NCBI GenBank assembly: GCA_951813515.1
Contig: OX638346.1
Location: 3,527,617-3,591,616 of the forward strand
Length of the DNA: 64,000 nt
Origin: an uncultured Pseudomonadales bacterium
GTDB lineage: Bacteria; Pseudomonadota; Gammaproteobacteria; Pseudomonadales; Azotimanducaceae
Direction: 5' to 3'
Below, piece after piece: positions 10,297-19,315 of the stretch. Made by a program: the position numbers and the translations under genes. Positions within the stretch are counted from its first letter, which is position 1, and each line of letters starts with the position of its first letter. The notes beneath the pieces were generated by a model that did not search any database, was not told the origin of the DNA, and worked only from the letters and a program-made list of their open reading frames with translations.

Positions 10297-11997
10297 CTAC
10301 GGCATCAACCCGCGCTGGTAGAGGTACCACTCGACTCCGAGGAGCAGCAGGGCGGCGAGGATGAGCCAACTGACGAACCCGGTGTCGGCGAATCCGGCCC
10401 CGGCCTGGGACATGGCAAGCGGCGTCCCGGCGTTCCTTCCGGTCACGGTGTCGCTCAACAGGGCTACTGCGGCCTCCCCGCTGGAGGACATGACCGTCCC
10501 CGCGGCGCCCAGGACGTAGTCCGCCCCGAGGGCATCCAGCGATGGATCAGCAGCGGTTGCGAGTGACCACACCGTGGCCGGGGGCAGGGGTTTGCCGGAG
10601 GCAAGGTAGGGATGCCATGCAGGTTCCCCGGCCAGCCACCTGGCGGCACGGGAGACGAACAGGGGGAAACTCCGCGAGCCGGTGAAGTTGTAGTGGACGA
10701 GGAGTTCGTCCCAGACCGAAATGCGCCCTAGCTCCGCATGCCGGAGTTGAACCCCGACTGGCCGTCCGGCCTCGGCCGCCAGGCCGGCGGCGTCAATCTG
10801 GTCAAGGCCTATGGCGGCGATGCTTGACCGGAGAGCAAGTTCGGCGCTGTCGTCGCCCGTGTAGGCGATCTCGAACGCCGTCTCCTGGTCATCGGCGGAC
10901 GCGAATTCCAGAGCCGGGAGGTCGCCAAACGACCCTGCGCCGCGCTCGCGGATGACGATCGATGGGTCCTCGGTGACGATTTCCAGACCCGGGTCGGCTT
11001 CGATTGCATGCTCCACGGCGGGATCCAGGTCCCCTGCGAGGGCAATCCGTACCGCGCGGCGGGTGGGTAGGGTGAGTTGGGCAACATCGTCCAACGCCAG
11101 TTCGTCGCCGGCATCAAGTCGGACCTCCACCATGCTTCCGTCCGCGGGTAGATCGCGCACCATGGCCATGTCAGCGGCGGGCCACTCGAGGCGATCATCC
11201 TCCAGAGGCTGGTTGTTTACTTCAACAACCATGGTGTCCACGGGAGCTGCGTCGGGCGTGCCGCCAATCCGGATCAGCAGGTCCAGCCGGTTCCAGCGTC
11301 CCGATGCGGCAGGATTGACACCGAGCGCCGCCACGCCGCGATTTGGCGTGCTTGCGGGATAATCGATGGCGCGGCTCACACGCATCCCCGGCGGGAGAGT
11401 CTCAAGAAGAGACGGGTCTGCGGGCGCGCGCCCATAGACAACCAAATCCAGCGACTCCGGGGCGACACCGGGCAACGAGAATAGGCGCAACTGTTCGTTC
11501 AGGGCGGAAGGGGCGGCCTCCGGCGCCAACTCGGCCAGCCGGTGTTCCAACAGCAATCGGTCTTCGCCCGCCTTCAGGAGCTTGATGTTTCGCGCGCCAC
11601 CCCAGATCACTTCCCGGCCTGCATCGGGCAGGCCCGCGAGGTCCGACTTTAGCTTGGCGACGGCCTGCTCGAAGTCGTCGCCAGCGGCGTTGTGTGCGGA
11701 GCCGTCGAGAAACATCACCCGGTAGGTGGAAGTGCGGTCGTCGTGGGCTTCGGGACCGGCAAAGGCGAGCCAGAGCAGCGTGCAGATGGCGAGAACAAGT
11801 AGGTAGGCGAGGGGATGGCGGAACACCCCCCTGAGGACCCGGACAGGCGCTTCACGGGCCGCCGCTCGCCAGAAAAGCGTGGTGGAGACGGCCACTTCGA
11901 CGTGGCGGATGCGCAATAGCTGCAGGAGGAAGAGGAGGGCGGCGATCCCGCCGATGCCGGCCAGGACTCCGATCAACGGCAGGTTGGCGAAGTTCAT
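10297..11997 (-). CDS. BatA-domain membrane protein with degenerate vWA region
   Basis: A 566-residue protein. The N-terminal BatA-type segment has a hydrophobic helix at residues 7-27, then LLRIRHVEVAVSTTLFW, then a second helix (LAYLLVLAICTLLWLAFAG). A C-terminal helix (SWLILAALLLLGVEWYLY) follows a large extracytoplasmic part. Where a vWA domain would begin, the sequence reads VMFLDGSAH; the DxSxS metal-binding motif is lost, so metal-dependent adhesion is unlikely. The ATG overlaps the stop of the DUF58 gene by 4 bases (ATGA), and the next gene follows after 7 bases. This is the classic order DUF58, BatA-like, vWA. Confidence 0.85.
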   Translation of the reverse strand: MNFANLPLIGVLAGIGGIAALLFLLQLLRIRHVEVAVSTTLFWRAAAREAPVRVLRGVFRHPLAYLLVLAICTLLWLAFAGPEAHDDRTSTYRVMFLDGSAHNAAGDDFEQAVAKLKSDLAGLPDAGREVIWGGARNIKLLKAGEDRLLLEHRLAELAPEAAPSALNEQLRLFSLPGVAPESLDLVVYGRAPADPSLLETLPPGMRVSRAIDYPASTPNRGVAALGVNPAASGRWNRLDLLIRIGGTPDAAPVDTMVVEVNNQPLEDDRLEWPAADMAMVRDLPADGSMVEVRLDAGDELALDDVAQLTLPTRRAVRIALAGDLDPAVEHAIEADPGLEIVTEDPSIVIRERGAGSFGDLPALEFASADDQETAFEIAYTGDDSAELALRSSIAAIGLDQIDAAGLAAEAGRPVGVQLRHAELGRISVWDELLVHYNFTGSRSFPLFVSRAARWLAGEPAWHPYLASGKPLPPATVWSLATAADPSLDALGADYVLGAAGTVMSSSGEAAVALLSDTVTGRNAGTPLAMSQAGAGFADTGFVSWLILAALLLLGVEWYLYQRGLMP

Positions 11998-12902
11998 ACC
12001 ACGAGGTTCCCGGTCTCGAACAGCACGCCCAGTTGGTCGAGTACGTCCTCGTCTACGTCGATGCGCACGAGGCCCGCATCGTAGTCGGTGGCGAAGCGGG
12101 CAAGGCGTTCGTTGAAATCGCGATACGACTCGCGGTATCGGGCAAGCGTGGCGGGAGTAACAGTGAGGTCGACGGCGTCGCCGGACTCACAGTCGAGCAA
12201 CCGGATATCGCCGTGCAGGTCCGGGTGCAGCGTCGGGTCGGCGTCGGACTTCCTGACGAGTTGCACGAGAAGCAGCCGATGGCGACACAGGGCAAGCGCT
12301 TGCGCGATTTCCTCGGCTCCCGCCGGATCGAAGAAGTCCGAGATGACCACGAGCAGTCCGCGGCGCAGGCGGTGCCCGGCAAGTTCGCCCAGGCTCCCGG
12401 TGAGATCGGTGCGGTCGCGCTCGTCGAGTGCTGCCAGGCGCTCGGCGAAGGACACCAGCCGATGCTTGCCGGCGGCGGCCCTGGCGTCGATGTTCAATAC
12501 GCCGGAAAACGAGAACAGGCCGACGCTGTCATGCTGCCCGAGCGCGATCGACGCCAATGCCAGGGCGGTCCGAAGCCCCGCACCGATGCGCGGCGGGTCC
12601 TCCAGGTACATGCTGCTGGACCGGTCCACGAGCAGGTAGACCGGCAGGTCCCTGCGTTCCTCGAAGACCCTGATGAAGAGGCGTCCCAAGCGCCGGTAGA
12701 TGTTCCAGTCAATGGCGCGCAGGTCGTCGCCCGGTACGTACGACTTGAAGTCCGCGAACTCGAGCCCGAAGCCCCGGTCGCGGGAGGTCTGCTCCGCCGG
12801 CCGCCCGTCCCGCGCCACGCGGCGGGCGTGCAGGCTAAAGGGCTGCAGGGCCGCGAGGAAGTCGGGGTCGAACAGTTCTGCGAACGTCGGAGCGCTGGCC
12901 AC
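11994..12902 (-). CDS. DUF58 domain-containing protein
   Basis: A 302-residue cytoplasmic-looking protein carrying the DUF58 signature YVPGDDLRAIDWNIYRR (56-72). A vWA-like segment LLVDRSSSMYL follows, with D93, S95 and S97 in the MIDAS arrangement. DUF58 proteins nearly always sit beside a MoxR AAA+ ATPase and are regarded as its partners. The MoxR gene is 33 bases upstream and the BatA-like gene overlaps its stop by 4 bases, so the order and direction are as in canonical clusters. The biochemical activity is not known. Confidence 0.9.
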   Translation of the reverse strand: MASAPTFAELFDPDFLAALQPFSLHARRVARDGRPAEQTSRDRGFGLEFADFKSYVPGDDLRAIDWNIYRRLGRLFIRVFEERRDLPVYLLVDRSSSMYLEDPPRIGAGLRTALALASIALGQHDSVGLFSFSGVLNIDARAAAGKHRLVSFAERLAALDERDRTDLTGSLGELAGHRLRRGLLVVISDFFDPAGAEEIAQALALCRHRLLLVQLVRKSDADPTLHPDLHGDIRLLDCESGDAVDLTVTPATLARYRESYRDFNERLARFATDYDAGLVRIDVDEDVLDQLGVLFETGNLVV

Positions 12903-12935
12903 GGATGGTTCCCTGCCTGGTTCGCTGCTGCGCCG

Positions 12936-13946
12936 TCAGGCGGCCACGGCGTGGGGCGGGTGCACCGACTTCAGCACATCCTCCACCAGTTCGTCGGCGG
13001 AGACGTTGTTGGCCTGGGCGCGGAAGTTGAGCAGGATTCGGTGGCGCAGCACCGGCAGGGCTACGGCGCGGATGTCGTCGGGGCTCACCGCGAATCGGTC
13101 GTCGAGCAGCGCCTGGACCTTGCCGGCGAGGATCAGGCCCTGCACGCCGCGAGGGCTCGATCCGAGAGAGGCACATTCGGCTACGCTCGACGGCGCGAGG
13201 TCACTATCGGGCTGGGTTGCCACCACAAGACGAATGGCGAAGGTTCGGGCGGCCTCCGGCTCCGCCACCGCGCGGACGGTGGCGCGAAGATCACGAATCT
13301 CTTCACCGTCGGTGACCGGCTGGATGTCGACTTCGTCGGCGCCGGTAGTGCGGTCGAGAATGGCGTGGTACTCACTCTCGGCCGGATAGCCCACGACGAG
13401 CTTGAACAGGAAGCGGTCGAGCTGGGCCTCCGGGAGCGGGTAGGTGCCCTCCTGCTCGACGGGGTTCTGCGTCGCCATGACGCAGTACGGCTCGTCGAGC
13501 CGGATCGTGCGCCGGCCCACGGTCACCTGTTTCTCCTGCATGGCTTCGAGCAGGGCGGACTGGGTCTTCGGCGTTGCCCGGTTGATCTCGTCGGCGAGGA
13601 TCAGGTTGGCGATAAGCGGCCCCTGCTGAAAAGTGAGTTCGTGTCCGCCGCCGCCGGTTTCCGTGAGCACCATGGTGCCCTGGATGTCCGCCGGCATCAT
13701 GTCGGGCGTGAACTGGATACGGGAGAAGGCGAGGCTCACGGCCTCGCTCAAGGAGCGCACCAGCAGGGTCTTGCCGAGCCCGGGCACGCCCTCGAGCAGC
13801 ACGTGGCCGCCGGCCATCATGGCCGTGAGCACGCCGTCGACCACGGGTGCCTGGCCGACGACCATCTTGGCAACTTCCGTCTTGACCCTGGCGAATACCG
13901 TCCTGAATTCCGCTGCGCGTTCCCGCGCTTCGTCTGCTGTCGTCAT
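12936..13946 (-). CDS. MoxR-family AAA+ ATPase
   Basis: 336 residues from an ATG at 13946, preceded by GAGGC. A longer frame to 14111 exists, but it is antisense-like sequence inside the upstream gene. Walker A GVPGLGKT is at 53-60. Walker B is LILADEINRA, followed by the MoxR-specific run ATQNPVEQEGTYPLPEA with LDRF. MoxR ATPases act as chaperone-like maturation factors for vWA-containing partner complexes. The partners here are most simply the DUF58, BatA-like and double-vWA proteins encoded directly downstream. Confidence 0.93.
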   Translation of the reverse strand: MTTADEARERAAEFRTVFARVKTEVAKMVVGQAPVVDGVLTAMMAGGHVLLEGVPGLGKTLLVRSLSEAVSLAFSRIQFTPDMMPADIQGTMVLTETGGGGHELTFQQGPLIANLILADEINRATPKTQSALLEAMQEKQVTVGRRTIRLDEPYCVMATQNPVEQEGTYPLPEAQLDRFLFKLVVGYPAESEYHAILDRTTGADEVDIQPVTDGEEIRDLRATVRAVAEPEAARTFAIRLVVATQPDSDLAPSSVAECASLGSSPRGVQGLILAGKVQALLDDRFAVSPDDIRAVALPVLRHRILLNFRAQANNVSADELVEDVLKSVHPPHAVAA

Positions 13947-13956
13947 GTTGCCTCGT

Positions 13957-15486
13957 TCAGTCTGTCGTATTGGATGTGGAATCGGTTTGGGCCAGATCGC
14001 GCGCGCGTTCGGCCAGGAAATAGTCGCGCACCGTCTCCTGCATCCAGGGCGGCAGCGCTGGATGCGGCAGGTAGCCGATGGATTCGCGACGGCTGCCGCG
14101 TTCGGCCGCATTGGCGGCGAGCGCAGTCTTGGGTTCGGGATCGGCGCGTTCGCGCTCTACCTTGATGCGGCCCGGGTTGGATTTTCCGCGCAGGTGATCC
14201 GGCATTGGCACGCCGAGCAGCATGGCGGCCACGCCGCGGGTCTTTTTCAGGCCGCTGGGGCCGCCCCGGCCGTTGGCCTGATCGTTCTCCTGGTCGCTCA
14301 GGCCCGAAGGGCTCAAGGACCGGTCGACGGCGGCCTTGCGGTTGTTCAGCATGGGTTTGCTCGCCGACCCAGCCTTCTGTTCTTCGTCCTCCTCCTCTTC
14401 GGCGTCGTCGGTGGCATCGCCCTCGTCCTCGTCGTTGCGGGCCTTGTCGTCCGCGGCGGCCTGGTCGGAAGCGGATGTCCGACTTCCCGAACTGCGCCCC
14501 GTGCCCCCGCTCACCCCCTTGGACGCCTCGGGCTGTTGTTCTTTCGTTTCTTCCGGACGGCTCTTGTTTTCCCGGCGGGGCTTGGCGGGCCGTTCGCGCG
14601 GCGTTTGCTTTTTCGAGGATCCTTCGCCGGAAGCGCCCGCCGCCGCCTTGCCCGCCTGCTGTGCCAGCGACGCGGCCTTGCTGCTCTTCGCGGACGACGA
14701 ACGGGCATCGCCGGTACCCGACTGGGACCGGGCCGCGCGCTCGGATTCGCCCCCTGGCTCCGCTTCGCTCACGGAGGAGAGGGGCTCGCTGTCGAGGCTG
14801 CGCCGGGAGGTTTCCTTCGGAAGGGGCGGCTCGGCATCTTTCTCCACGGGCGTTTCGACCGCAGTTACGAGTCGGGCCGGTGATTCGTCGGCCATCGCGA
14901 TCACGGGATTGTTCGCGACAGGCGGAATCTCGCCGAGCAGGAGTGCGCCGGCCAGGACGAGCGCCGAGACGACGCCCAGCGGCCACCGGCGCGCGCGCAG
15001 GACAGGCGGGGGCGTGCGTACGGCCGGCAACTCGGTATCGAGTGCCTGCCGGGCAAACGGCGCGGCATCCTCGACCGCGGCGTGCTCGAAGGGATTCGCG
15101 GGGCCCCGGGACAGGAACTCGTCCGCCGTCAGCAGGCGTCCCTTGAAGCCGAGAAGCGTATCGAACAGGGCAAGGCACACGCGTCGGTCGGTCTTCTCGC
15201 GCAGGACGACGACAAGCGTGTAGACGGCGACGATGACAAGCGGCGCGACAACGGCGAGTACCACGGTGGGCACGGCGGCCAGGGGCCAGAGAGATGGACC
15301 GACGAGGCCGGCAAGGTTGCCGATCAACGCGAGGCATGGAACGACGAGGGTAGCGGAGAACAGGTGGATGACTGCCTTCGCCAGCGCTTCCTTCGCTGCC
15401 CATGCGCGCAGCCGCTTCCGTCCCCGGGAAACGATGTCCTCGAGATCGCCACCGATCCGCGCCGCTTCGGTATCGCGCTCAGCCAT
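13957..15486 (-). CDS. membrane protein with long acidic/low-complexity region, MoxR-cluster associated
   Basis: 509 residues from the ATG at 15486, which overlaps the stop of the preceding gene by 8 bases (ATGGCTGA). Two adjacent hydrophobic helices occupy about residues 40-95 (VIHLFSATLVVPCLALIG, VVLAVVAPLVIVAVYTLVVV). A third is near 170-190 (VVSALVLAGALLLG). Beyond it lies a long disordered segment rich in Ser, Lys, Glu and Asp, including DDAEEEEDEEQK. A short conserved-looking C-terminus, LPPWMQETVRDYFLAERA, follows. It resembles the DUF4175-like proteins of MoxR/vWA clusters in layout, but I cannot confirm the family. The function is unknown. Confidence 0.7.
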   Translation of the reverse strand: MAERDTEAARIGGDLEDIVSRGRKRLRAWAAKEALAKAVIHLFSATLVVPCLALIGNLAGLVGPSLWPLAAVPTVVLAVVAPLVIVAVYTLVVVLREKTDRRVCLALFDTLLGFKGRLLTADEFLSRGPANPFEHAAVEDAAPFARQALDTELPAVRTPPPVLRARRWPLGVVSALVLAGALLLGEIPPVANNPVIAMADESPARLVTAVETPVEKDAEPPLPKETSRRSLDSEPLSSVSEAEPGGESERAARSQSGTGDARSSSAKSSKAASLAQQAGKAAAGASGEGSSKKQTPRERPAKPRRENKSRPEETKEQQPEASKGVSGGTGRSSGSRTSASDQAAADDKARNDEDEGDATDDAEEEEDEEQKAGSASKPMLNNRKAAVDRSLSPSGLSDQENDQANGRGGPSGLKKTRGVAAMLLGVPMPDHLRGKSNPGRIKVERERADPEPKTALAANAAERGSRRESIGYLPHPALPPWMQETVRDYFLAERARDLAQTDSTSNTTD

Positions 15487-17074
15487 CCGAAGACTCCGTG
15501 GCAAGCAACGGATCGTTCGGATCGAGCAACGGGCGTATCCGCTCGAGGCCTTCGAGTGCACTCTCCTTGATAGTAGGCGGTGCCGGGGTCATGTCCGACG
15601 CGGCGCGCTGGTAGCTCGAGTAGGCTCGCCTGTGCCGGCCCAGCGCCTCGTAGGCGCGCCCGAGTTCGTGGCGCACCACGCCGTCCAGGCGCGGGTCGCC
15701 GTAGAACGCAGCGGACAGGAAGGTCTTCCAGGCATCGTGGGCCTTGCCGGCATGCAGGTAGCGGTCGCCGAGCATGAGCTGGATGTTCTGTCGCAGTGAC
15801 GGCCTGTCGGAACGGCTGATATGGGCGAGGGCTTCCTCGCACAGCGCGATGACGAGGTCCGAGCGTTCGTCCTTGAGGTCCGAGTCGAACAGGGGAAAGG
15901 CGAACCCGGAGACATAATGCGTCTTGCGCGGTTCGGGCGTCACCGACAGGCCGATCCCGACCGCTTTCATCTGATCCGCGTCAGGGCGCCCCGATCGCAG
16001 CCCGATGTCGAATATCCGCCCCGCGGCCTCCTCGACATTGCGGTCATTCGGCCACCGGTCGGTGTATGCGAGCAGCGCCGGGATGTCCTCGCCCGCGGCC
16101 GCAGCATAGAAGGCCGCGTCCGCTTCCGAGTAGTTGCTGTCCTTCTGCGGTGTCAACGCGAGATAGCCGGCGGTCGGATTGATCTGCAGGCGGTATGCGG
16201 ACCACAGGCCAAGACCGGAGTGCAACAACCAGTCCGCGTTGAGGCTTTCCGGCTGCGCGTCGAACGGCTGCGGGAACAGCGCCACCATGCCGGACAGTCC
16301 GAGGACGGGCGGCGCGCCGAAGGCGATGTCCTCCACGTCTCCCGCGGGCGTGCCGAGACTCTCGGCGATCTCCTGGTTCAGATAGGTGTGGTAGCCGGCG
16401 GTGCCGAAGGTCATCGACGCATCTTCGCCGCCGTCGTAGGAGACTGGCACGTAAACCTTGCTGTCCACCACGCGCACGCCCTGGACAACGGTCGCGAAGG
16501 CTTCCTCGGCCTCCTGGGCATTCGCGTTGGCGGCGGGTCTGAGCGTCAGTTCTTCCGCCTCGAAGTCGAGACCAAGGGCGAAGGGCCGCAGCACGGGCCA
16601 GCCGACGATGACCGAGACGTCCACGTTCTCGAGTTCGTTCGAGTGACTGGCGGTGAACTCGTCGAGGAACGGTCCGCCCGCCATGCTGACGGCATCCCTC
16701 GGCACCTCCAGCCGGAGTCCGTCGGCGATCACCTTGAGGGTCTGCTCCTGCTCTCCGAATGCCAGGGACTGGATCACATTCCCGTGCATCGCGAAGGCTT
16801 CTGGCGCGGCGTAATCGATGACCAGGTGCGTTTCCTTCTGGAAGGTCTCGGTCTGCAGCACGGCGCGGATCAGCACGCGGTCGCCGAGATACCTGGCCTC
16901 CATCTGTCCCCCGGCGCCCTGGGCGTTGGCGTCGCCGGTGAACGAACCGACACCTGCAGCCAACACGCAGCAAGTTATCGCACGGGCGCGATGTACGCCC
17001 CAAGTGCTAGCGGGTTTCGACCTCAGCACGTTCAATTCAGCTTGCCGCACAGCGTTTTGCAGGTGGAACTGCAA
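15479..17074 (-). CDS. exported protein: retropepsin-like fold without catalytic motif, plus C-terminal TPR
   Basis: 531 residues. The N-terminus carries a hydrophobic stretch (ITCCVLAAGVGSFTG) ending at ANAQ, consistent with a Sec signal, although the leader is long and a GTG at 17029 could be the true start. The next 250 residues alternate short beta-like strands (HLVIDYAAPEAFAMHG, SVIVGWPVLRPFALGLDF). These recall the aspartyl-protease fold, but no D-T/S-G catalytic triad is visible. The last 130 residues look like TPR helices (LMLGDRYLHAGKAHDAWKTF, HELGRAYEALGRHRRAYSSY). It is the second gene of the operon, 39 bases after the thioredoxin-like gene. The fold assignment is inference; no enzymatic role is claimed. 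Confidence 0.6.
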   Translation of the reverse strand: MQFHLQNAVRQAELNVLRSKPASTWGVHRARAITCCVLAAGVGSFTGDANAQGAGGQMEARYLGDRVLIRAVLQTETFQKETHLVIDYAAPEAFAMHGNVIQSLAFGEQEQTLKVIADGLRLEVPRDAVSMAGGPFLDEFTASHSNELENVDVSVIVGWPVLRPFALGLDFEAEELTLRPAANANAQEAEEAFATVVQGVRVVDSKVYVPVSYDGGEDASMTFGTAGYHTYLNQEIAESLGTPAGDVEDIAFGAPPVLGLSGMVALFPQPFDAQPESLNADWLLHSGLGLWSAYRLQINPTAGYLALTPQKDSNYSEADAAFYAAAAGEDIPALLAYTDRWPNDRNVEEAAGRIFDIGLRSGRPDADQMKAVGIGLSVTPEPRKTHYVSGFAFPLFDSDLKDERSDLVIALCEEALAHISRSDRPSLRQNIQLMLGDRYLHAGKAHDAWKTFLSAAFYGDPRLDGVVRHELGRAYEALGRHRRAYSSYQRAASDMTPAPPTIKESALEGLERIRPLLDPNDPLLATESSDG

Positions 17075-17113
17075 TCTGATTGGCGAAGCTTACGGCAACC
17101 TGAACAGGCGTTC

Positions 17114-18142
17114 CTATTCGGGGAAAAGCTCGGACAGCTTCCTTTCCAGCGACTCGCCCCGCAGGTGCCTCGCGACCCGCTTGCCGTCGCTCGTGATCAG
17201 GTAGTTGGCCGGAATGCCCTTCACGCGGTACAGCTTCGCGATAGTGCTGTCGAAGGCTTCACCGTCGCAAACGTTCAGCCACGGGATCTCGTAATCGTCT
17301 ACCGAGGCGGTCTTCCAGGCCTCAGGATCCTCGTCCAGGTTGACCGACAGGATCTCGAAGCCCTTGTCGCGGAAATTGGCGTAGGCGGACTTCAGATAGG
17401 GGATCTCCGCGATGCAGGGACCGCACCAGGAAGCCCAGAACTCGACCAGCGTGTACCGGTTCTCTTGCAGGACGTCTTCGAGCCGAACCTCCTCGCCGTC
17501 GAGGTTGAGCGCAGCGAAGTACTTCATGGCCCTGGCGATCTCCTCGACCCTGCGATTGCGCAGGGCGTGCATGAGATCGATGGCCCTGTTCTCCCCGAGG
17601 ACAGCGCGCAGTTCTTCGAAGGTCGCATTCTGGTCATCGTCGTCGCCCTCCAGCCAGGCGGCCTGCAATGCCAGCAGGCGAGCCGTCGGATCGTCATGAC
17701 CCAGGTAGATTTGCCTGAGACGTTCCTCGGTCTCCAACTCCGACTCGCCGGACGCCGACGACGGAAAGATCAACGGGTTGTAGTTCCCGCCAGTGAACCG
17801 AAGGCCGCCTTCGCGGGCATTGCTTGCGACCTGGAATCGACCGGCCGGCTCGATCACGCCGCGTACTGCAGCCGACTCTTCTTCCTCCACCAGCAGCCTT
17901 ACGTCGACTACCAGCGGATTCTCGATGTCGGCGCGGACGGTCGCTTCGCCATTCTCGACAAACGCGAGGTCCAGAACCTCGAAACCACCGTCACTGCGCG
18001 GATCGGCATAGCCGAACTCGAGCAACTCGCCATCGTGTTGTTCGAAACCGGTGGCCGTAATCGTCGTTTCCGCAGCTTGTGCAACGCTGCCGAGGCACAC
18101 CAATATTCCTAGCTTCAAGGCAATTTTGATCGTCGCCATCAT
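17114..18142 (-). CDS. TlpA-like thioredoxin-domain exported protein
   Basis: 342 residues if started at the first of two adjacent ATGs (18142 or 18139), which follow a good GGGAG. The signal peptide is ALKLGILVCLGSVAQA. An N-terminal domain of about 200 residues resembles the DUF4369-type beta domain found before some TlpA modules. A thioredoxin fold with FWASWCGPC (C240-C243) and a cis-Pro-type KGIPANYLI follows. TlpA-like proteins reduce or isomerise disulfides outside the cytoplasm. It heads the 17-kb operon, suggesting that the secreted or anchored partners downstream need thiol maintenance; that link is inference. Confidence 0.85.
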   Translation of the reverse strand: MMATIKIALKLGILVCLGSVAQAAETTITATGFEQHDGELLEFGYADPRSDGGFEVLDLAFVENGEATVRADIENPLVVDVRLLVEEEESAAVRGVIEPAGRFQVASNAREGGLRFTGGNYNPLIFPSSASGESELETEERLRQIYLGHDDPTARLLALQAAWLEGDDDDQNATFEELRAVLGENRAIDLMHALRNRRVEEIARAMKYFAALNLDGEEVRLEDVLQENRYTLVEFWASWCGPCIAEIPYLKSAYANFRDKGFEILSVNLDEDPEAWKTASVDDYEIPWLNVCDGEAFDSTIAKLYRVKGIPANYLITSDGKRVARHLRGESLERKLSELFPE

Positions 18143-18210
18143 GTCTCCCGATTGATCCGAACCACGCGGACGCATTGTTCAGCGCAATACTTACCGTATC
18201 CTGAAACCTG

Positions 18211-18832
18211 TTGTATCAAGTCGTCCAGCCCCCGCGCAACCCAGCGGGCAACGCCATCGGCGCGGCGCTGCCGAAGGTCGGGCACAAGACGACGCACCAG
18301 CGCGCGATGGCGCACAGGGAGGTCGGCGCGGCGGTGCAGAATGTGCGCAAGTGCAACGCGCTCAGTTCGACGAAGCTCGCGTTCGAGTTCCTCGTGCTAA
18401 CCGCTTGCCGGTCCCAGGGAAGTGCGGGAGGTAACTTGGGACGAGGTCGATCCGGAGGCAGGCGTTTGGACCGTTCCGGGCGACCGCACGAAGACCGGGA
18501 CCGAGCACCGCGTACCGCTTTCCCGCCGCGCAATGGTGGCGCTCGGCGAAGCCCGAGCCTTGAAGGAGAACAACCTACTCTTCCCGACGGCGACAGGTCG
18601 GACAATGAGCGACAGCACTTTGTCGAAGCTGCTTCGCGAGCTTGGGATCAGTGCAGTGCCCCACGGGTTCCGTTCGACGTTTCGCGATTGGTGCGGCGAG
18701 ATGACCAACGCGCCGCGCGAGGTGGCGGAGGCGGCTCTCGGCCACAAGGTGGGTAACGTTGTGGAGCAAGCATATGCCCGCTCGGACCTGTTCGAGAGAC
18801 GCCGGACGCTCAGTCTTGGGCAAGCTACGTGA
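18211..18832 (+). pseudogene. truncated, frameshifted phage-type tyrosine recombinase
   Basis: Two frames together read as the C-terminal catalytic half of a P4-type integrase. The first (18211 to about 18410) ends AFEFLVLTACRS, matching the usual EFLVLTAARSGE around catalytic Arg I. The second (from about 18422) continues EVREVTWDEVDPEAG, then HGFRSTFRDWCGE (box II) and AYARSDLFERRR with the nucleophilic Tyr. One extra base near 18415-18421 separates the frames. The N-terminal arm-binding domain is missing. It is most likely an inactive relic marking the left side of the accessory region. Confidence 0.85.
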
Positions 18833-19047
18833 CTCACGAAGCGGGAGAGGTGATCAAGTTGCCGAAGGCGGTATGACATGGAAGAGAGCCCAGTTGGGCG
18901 GGACAAACTGCAGCGGGCAGGGAGGGGACGCCTGTTGTCTGGCAACTCCCGAGATTGCAGAATACACGTACACGGCTAGACGGGGGCCTGTGTCCTCGGA
19001 TGTTCCGGCAACGTGGACGGAACGCGTAATGTGGCGACCGTAGCCAG

Positions 19048-19272
19048 ATGAAGAACATGCGTCAGGATAATGTGAATGCATTGCGAAGGGAGTACGACTT
19101 CTCGCACGGGGGAAGGGGGAAGCACCACCAGTGCTATCGCCGAACCACAATTGTTGCCTTAGCTGCGACGTGCGCGACGAAGGTGCTGATTCCCTCGGTG
19201 ACACCTGGGAAGGACCGGCAACCAGTAACGCAGATAACGCGATACGACCCGGAAGACCTTCGGGACAGCTAG
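19048..19272 (+). CDS. small ORF resembling the EYDFS-x-G-x-RGK antitoxin-like family (probably decayed)
   Basis: 74 codons from an ATG at 19048. Residues 13-25 (RREYDFSHGGRGK) match the N-terminal signature of a common small protein family that often sits in toxin-antitoxin pairs. The C-terminal half does not show the expected continuation, so this is probably a frameshifted remnant. The surrounding sequence (18833-19315) shows no other gene that I can support. Confidence 0.35.
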   Translation: MKNMRQDNVNALRREYDFSHGGRGKHHQCYRRTTIVALAATCATKVLIPSVTPGKDRQPVTQITRYDPEDLRDS

Positions 19273-19315
19273 CCGCAATGTTGTTCCACAAGACTGGTGC
19301 CACCAGTGGAATCGT

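Noticed and set aside
12033..14165. 710-codon plus-strand frame across the DUF58 and MoxR genes
   Set aside because: Antisense shadow caused by high third-position GC; no family features.
18143..18240. attachment-site duplicate of the tRNA-Glu 3' end near the integrase
   Set aside because: No stretch matching the tRNA-Glu T-arm/acceptor sequence is present, so the island boundary on this side is unproven.
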